Source: Candidatus Bathyarchaeota archaeon
Lineage (GTDB): Archaea; Thermoproteota; Bathyarchaeia; TCS64
DNA: 22,614 nucleotides
Direction of reading: 5' to 3'
NCBI GenBank assembly: GCA_016934355.1
Contig: JAFGTA010000053.1
Coordinates: 1 to 22,614 of the forward strand
The notes under the pieces are model-generated. The model did not search any database. It saw only the letters and a list, made by a program, of their open reading frames with translations, and had not been told where the DNA came from. Below are positions 21,894 through 22,614 of this stretch, piece after piece (the first letter of the stretch is position 1; every line of letters starts with the position of its first letter). The translations under genes and the position numbers were made by a program.

Positions 21894-22614
21894 TTGAGGT
21901 TCAGGGGGTGGCTTCTAGACCCCTACACCAGGGAGAAGGACGTGGTCTACTGGTTCAAGACCGTGAGCGGCGACACGGTGCAGCTCAGGGAGCGGTGCAG
22001 GCCCAGCTTCATAGCGGAGCCCGCCGACGCCAACAAGCCCGAGCACCTTGTCTACCTCTTCGATGAGCACCCCTACGTCTACAAGGCCGAGGTCGTCGAG
22101 AGGCACCCGTCCCTCGACAGGGGGAGCCTCAAGAAGGTGGTGGAGGTGACGCTGGACCTCCCAGACGACGAGGCAGAGGTGCTCAGGTACGCGGAGCGGC
22201 TGCCCGAGGTCAAGGAGGTCTACAACACGGGGCTCATCCCCATCCAGTGGCACCTCATACGGCGGTCCCTGCCCCCCACCAGCTACTGCGAGGTGGAGGC
22301 GCGGCACGGCGCCCTCGTGGACGCCCGCGTGCTTGACGACTGGGAGGAGATCGAGGCGCCGCCCTTCAAGCCCCTCATGTTCATCGCCCCCAGCGGGTGG
22401 AGGATCGACGACGTGAAGCTACTCGACGGCGAGCAGAGCCTCCTCGCCCACCTAGAGGGAGACGAGGAGGACGTCCTCAGGGACTTCAACACCTTCATCG
22501 CTGAGTACGACCCGGATGTGCTCATCACGGACAGCCCCACGAGGACCGTGAGGAAGATTGTGAAACGGGCGACGCGGAACGGCGTACGCTTCCAGTTCGG
22601 CAGAGGCGACGAGC
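21894..22614 (+). CDS. B-family DNA polymerase with a degenerate exonuclease domain, 3' end outside window
   Basis: The frame opens at TTG 21894 and runs off the window after 240 codons. It begins RFRGWLLDPYTREKDVVYWF, like archaeal PolB N-terminal domains. KEVYNTGLIPIQWHLIRRSL aligns with the strand and helix that precede the exonuclease domain in Pfu-type PolB. The exonuclease motifs are lost: where Exo I has FDIET, this protein has LMFIAPS; where Exo II has TYNGDSFDFPYL after DPDIIV, it has TDSPTRTVRKI after DPDVLI. Asp and Glu metal ligands are therefore absent from motifs I and II. The polymerase palm and Exo III are outside the window. TTATTA at 21861-21866 lies about 30 bases before the start. 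No in-frame ATG or GTG precedes it. Confidence 0.78.
   Translation, partial: MRFRGWLLDPYTREKDVVYWFKTVSGDTVQLRERCRPSFIAEPADANKPEHLVYLFDEHPYVYKAEVVERHPSLDRGSLKKVVEVTLDLPDDEAEVLRYAERLPEVKEVYNTGLIPIQWHLIRRSLPPTSYCEVEARHGALVDARVLDDWEEIEAPPFKPLMFIAPSGWRIDDVKLLDGEQSLLAHLEGDEEDVLRDFNTFIAEYDPDVLITDSPTRTVRKIVKRATRNGVRFQFGRGDE

Noticed and set aside
21915..22307. Minus-strand frames at the end of the window
   Set aside because: The plus strand carries a continuous polymerase N-terminal domain with recognisable archaeal PolB segments.

Overview
The window reads as a piece of an archaeal chromosome, GC-rich overall. The evidence is an archaeal transcription factor S-like zinc-ribbon protein, a RadA-type recombinase paralogue, the N-terminal part of an archaeal family-B DNA polymerase, an ADP-forming acyl-CoA synthetase alpha subunit, and many genes whose start codon lies about 25-30 bases downstream of a TATA-like box with no Shine-Dalgarno sequence, which suggests leaderless transcripts. 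A TACK-group archaeon is a reasonable inference, but the sequence alone does not fix the lineage. I see no CRISPR array, rRNA, canonical tRNA, insertion sequence or integrase.

Layout. 1-2053 (+): the 3' part of an amidohydrolase, a ComB-like phosphatase one base behind it, and a two-CBS-domain protein. 2071-5587: a MscS-type channel (-) diverging from a large P-type cation ATPase (+). 5588-6975: a small membrane protein (-) behind a possibly structured RNA leader, a TFS-like zinc-ribbon protein (+) and an OsmC protein (-). 7065-9344: a membrane/coiled-coil protein, a flavin split-barrel protein (both +), a metallo-beta-lactamase-fold hydrolase and a second CBS protein (both -). 9427-12276 (-): an AlkD-like DNA glycosylase overlapping a fumarate-reductase-type flavoprotein, then an ATC-hydrolase-like protein. 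12349-14288 (+): a CPBP membrane protease, an unknown membrane protein and an unknown zinc-ribbon protein. 14336-15757 (-): the acyl-CoA synthetase alpha subunit, with a perfect palindrome near its inferred transcription start.

15874-18613 is the most accessory-looking stretch. It has a small unknown gene; a Gly/Tyr/Arg-rich small gene behind two copies of a palindromic operator; a NifX-like protein fused to a Gly/Met-rich linker and coiled coil; an AT-richer unknown gene; a PadR regulator with a Cys/His-rich N-terminus whose TATA box lies between two palindromes; and a 50-residue Cys/His-rich coiled-coil protein. The coiled-coil tails of the NifX-like protein and the 50-residue protein match at 14 of 30 positions, so they probably belong to one system. 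I infer a metal- or cofactor-handling module controlled by the PadR protein.

18796-22614 (+): a membrane-anchored winged-helix regulator with a glycosylatable outer domain, a RadA/RecA-like protein that has lost its nucleotide-binding motifs, an M55 D-aminopeptidase, and the start of a B-family DNA polymerase whose exonuclease motifs I and II are destroyed. Two DNA-replication/repair paralogues with lost catalytic motifs so close together is the other notable signal.
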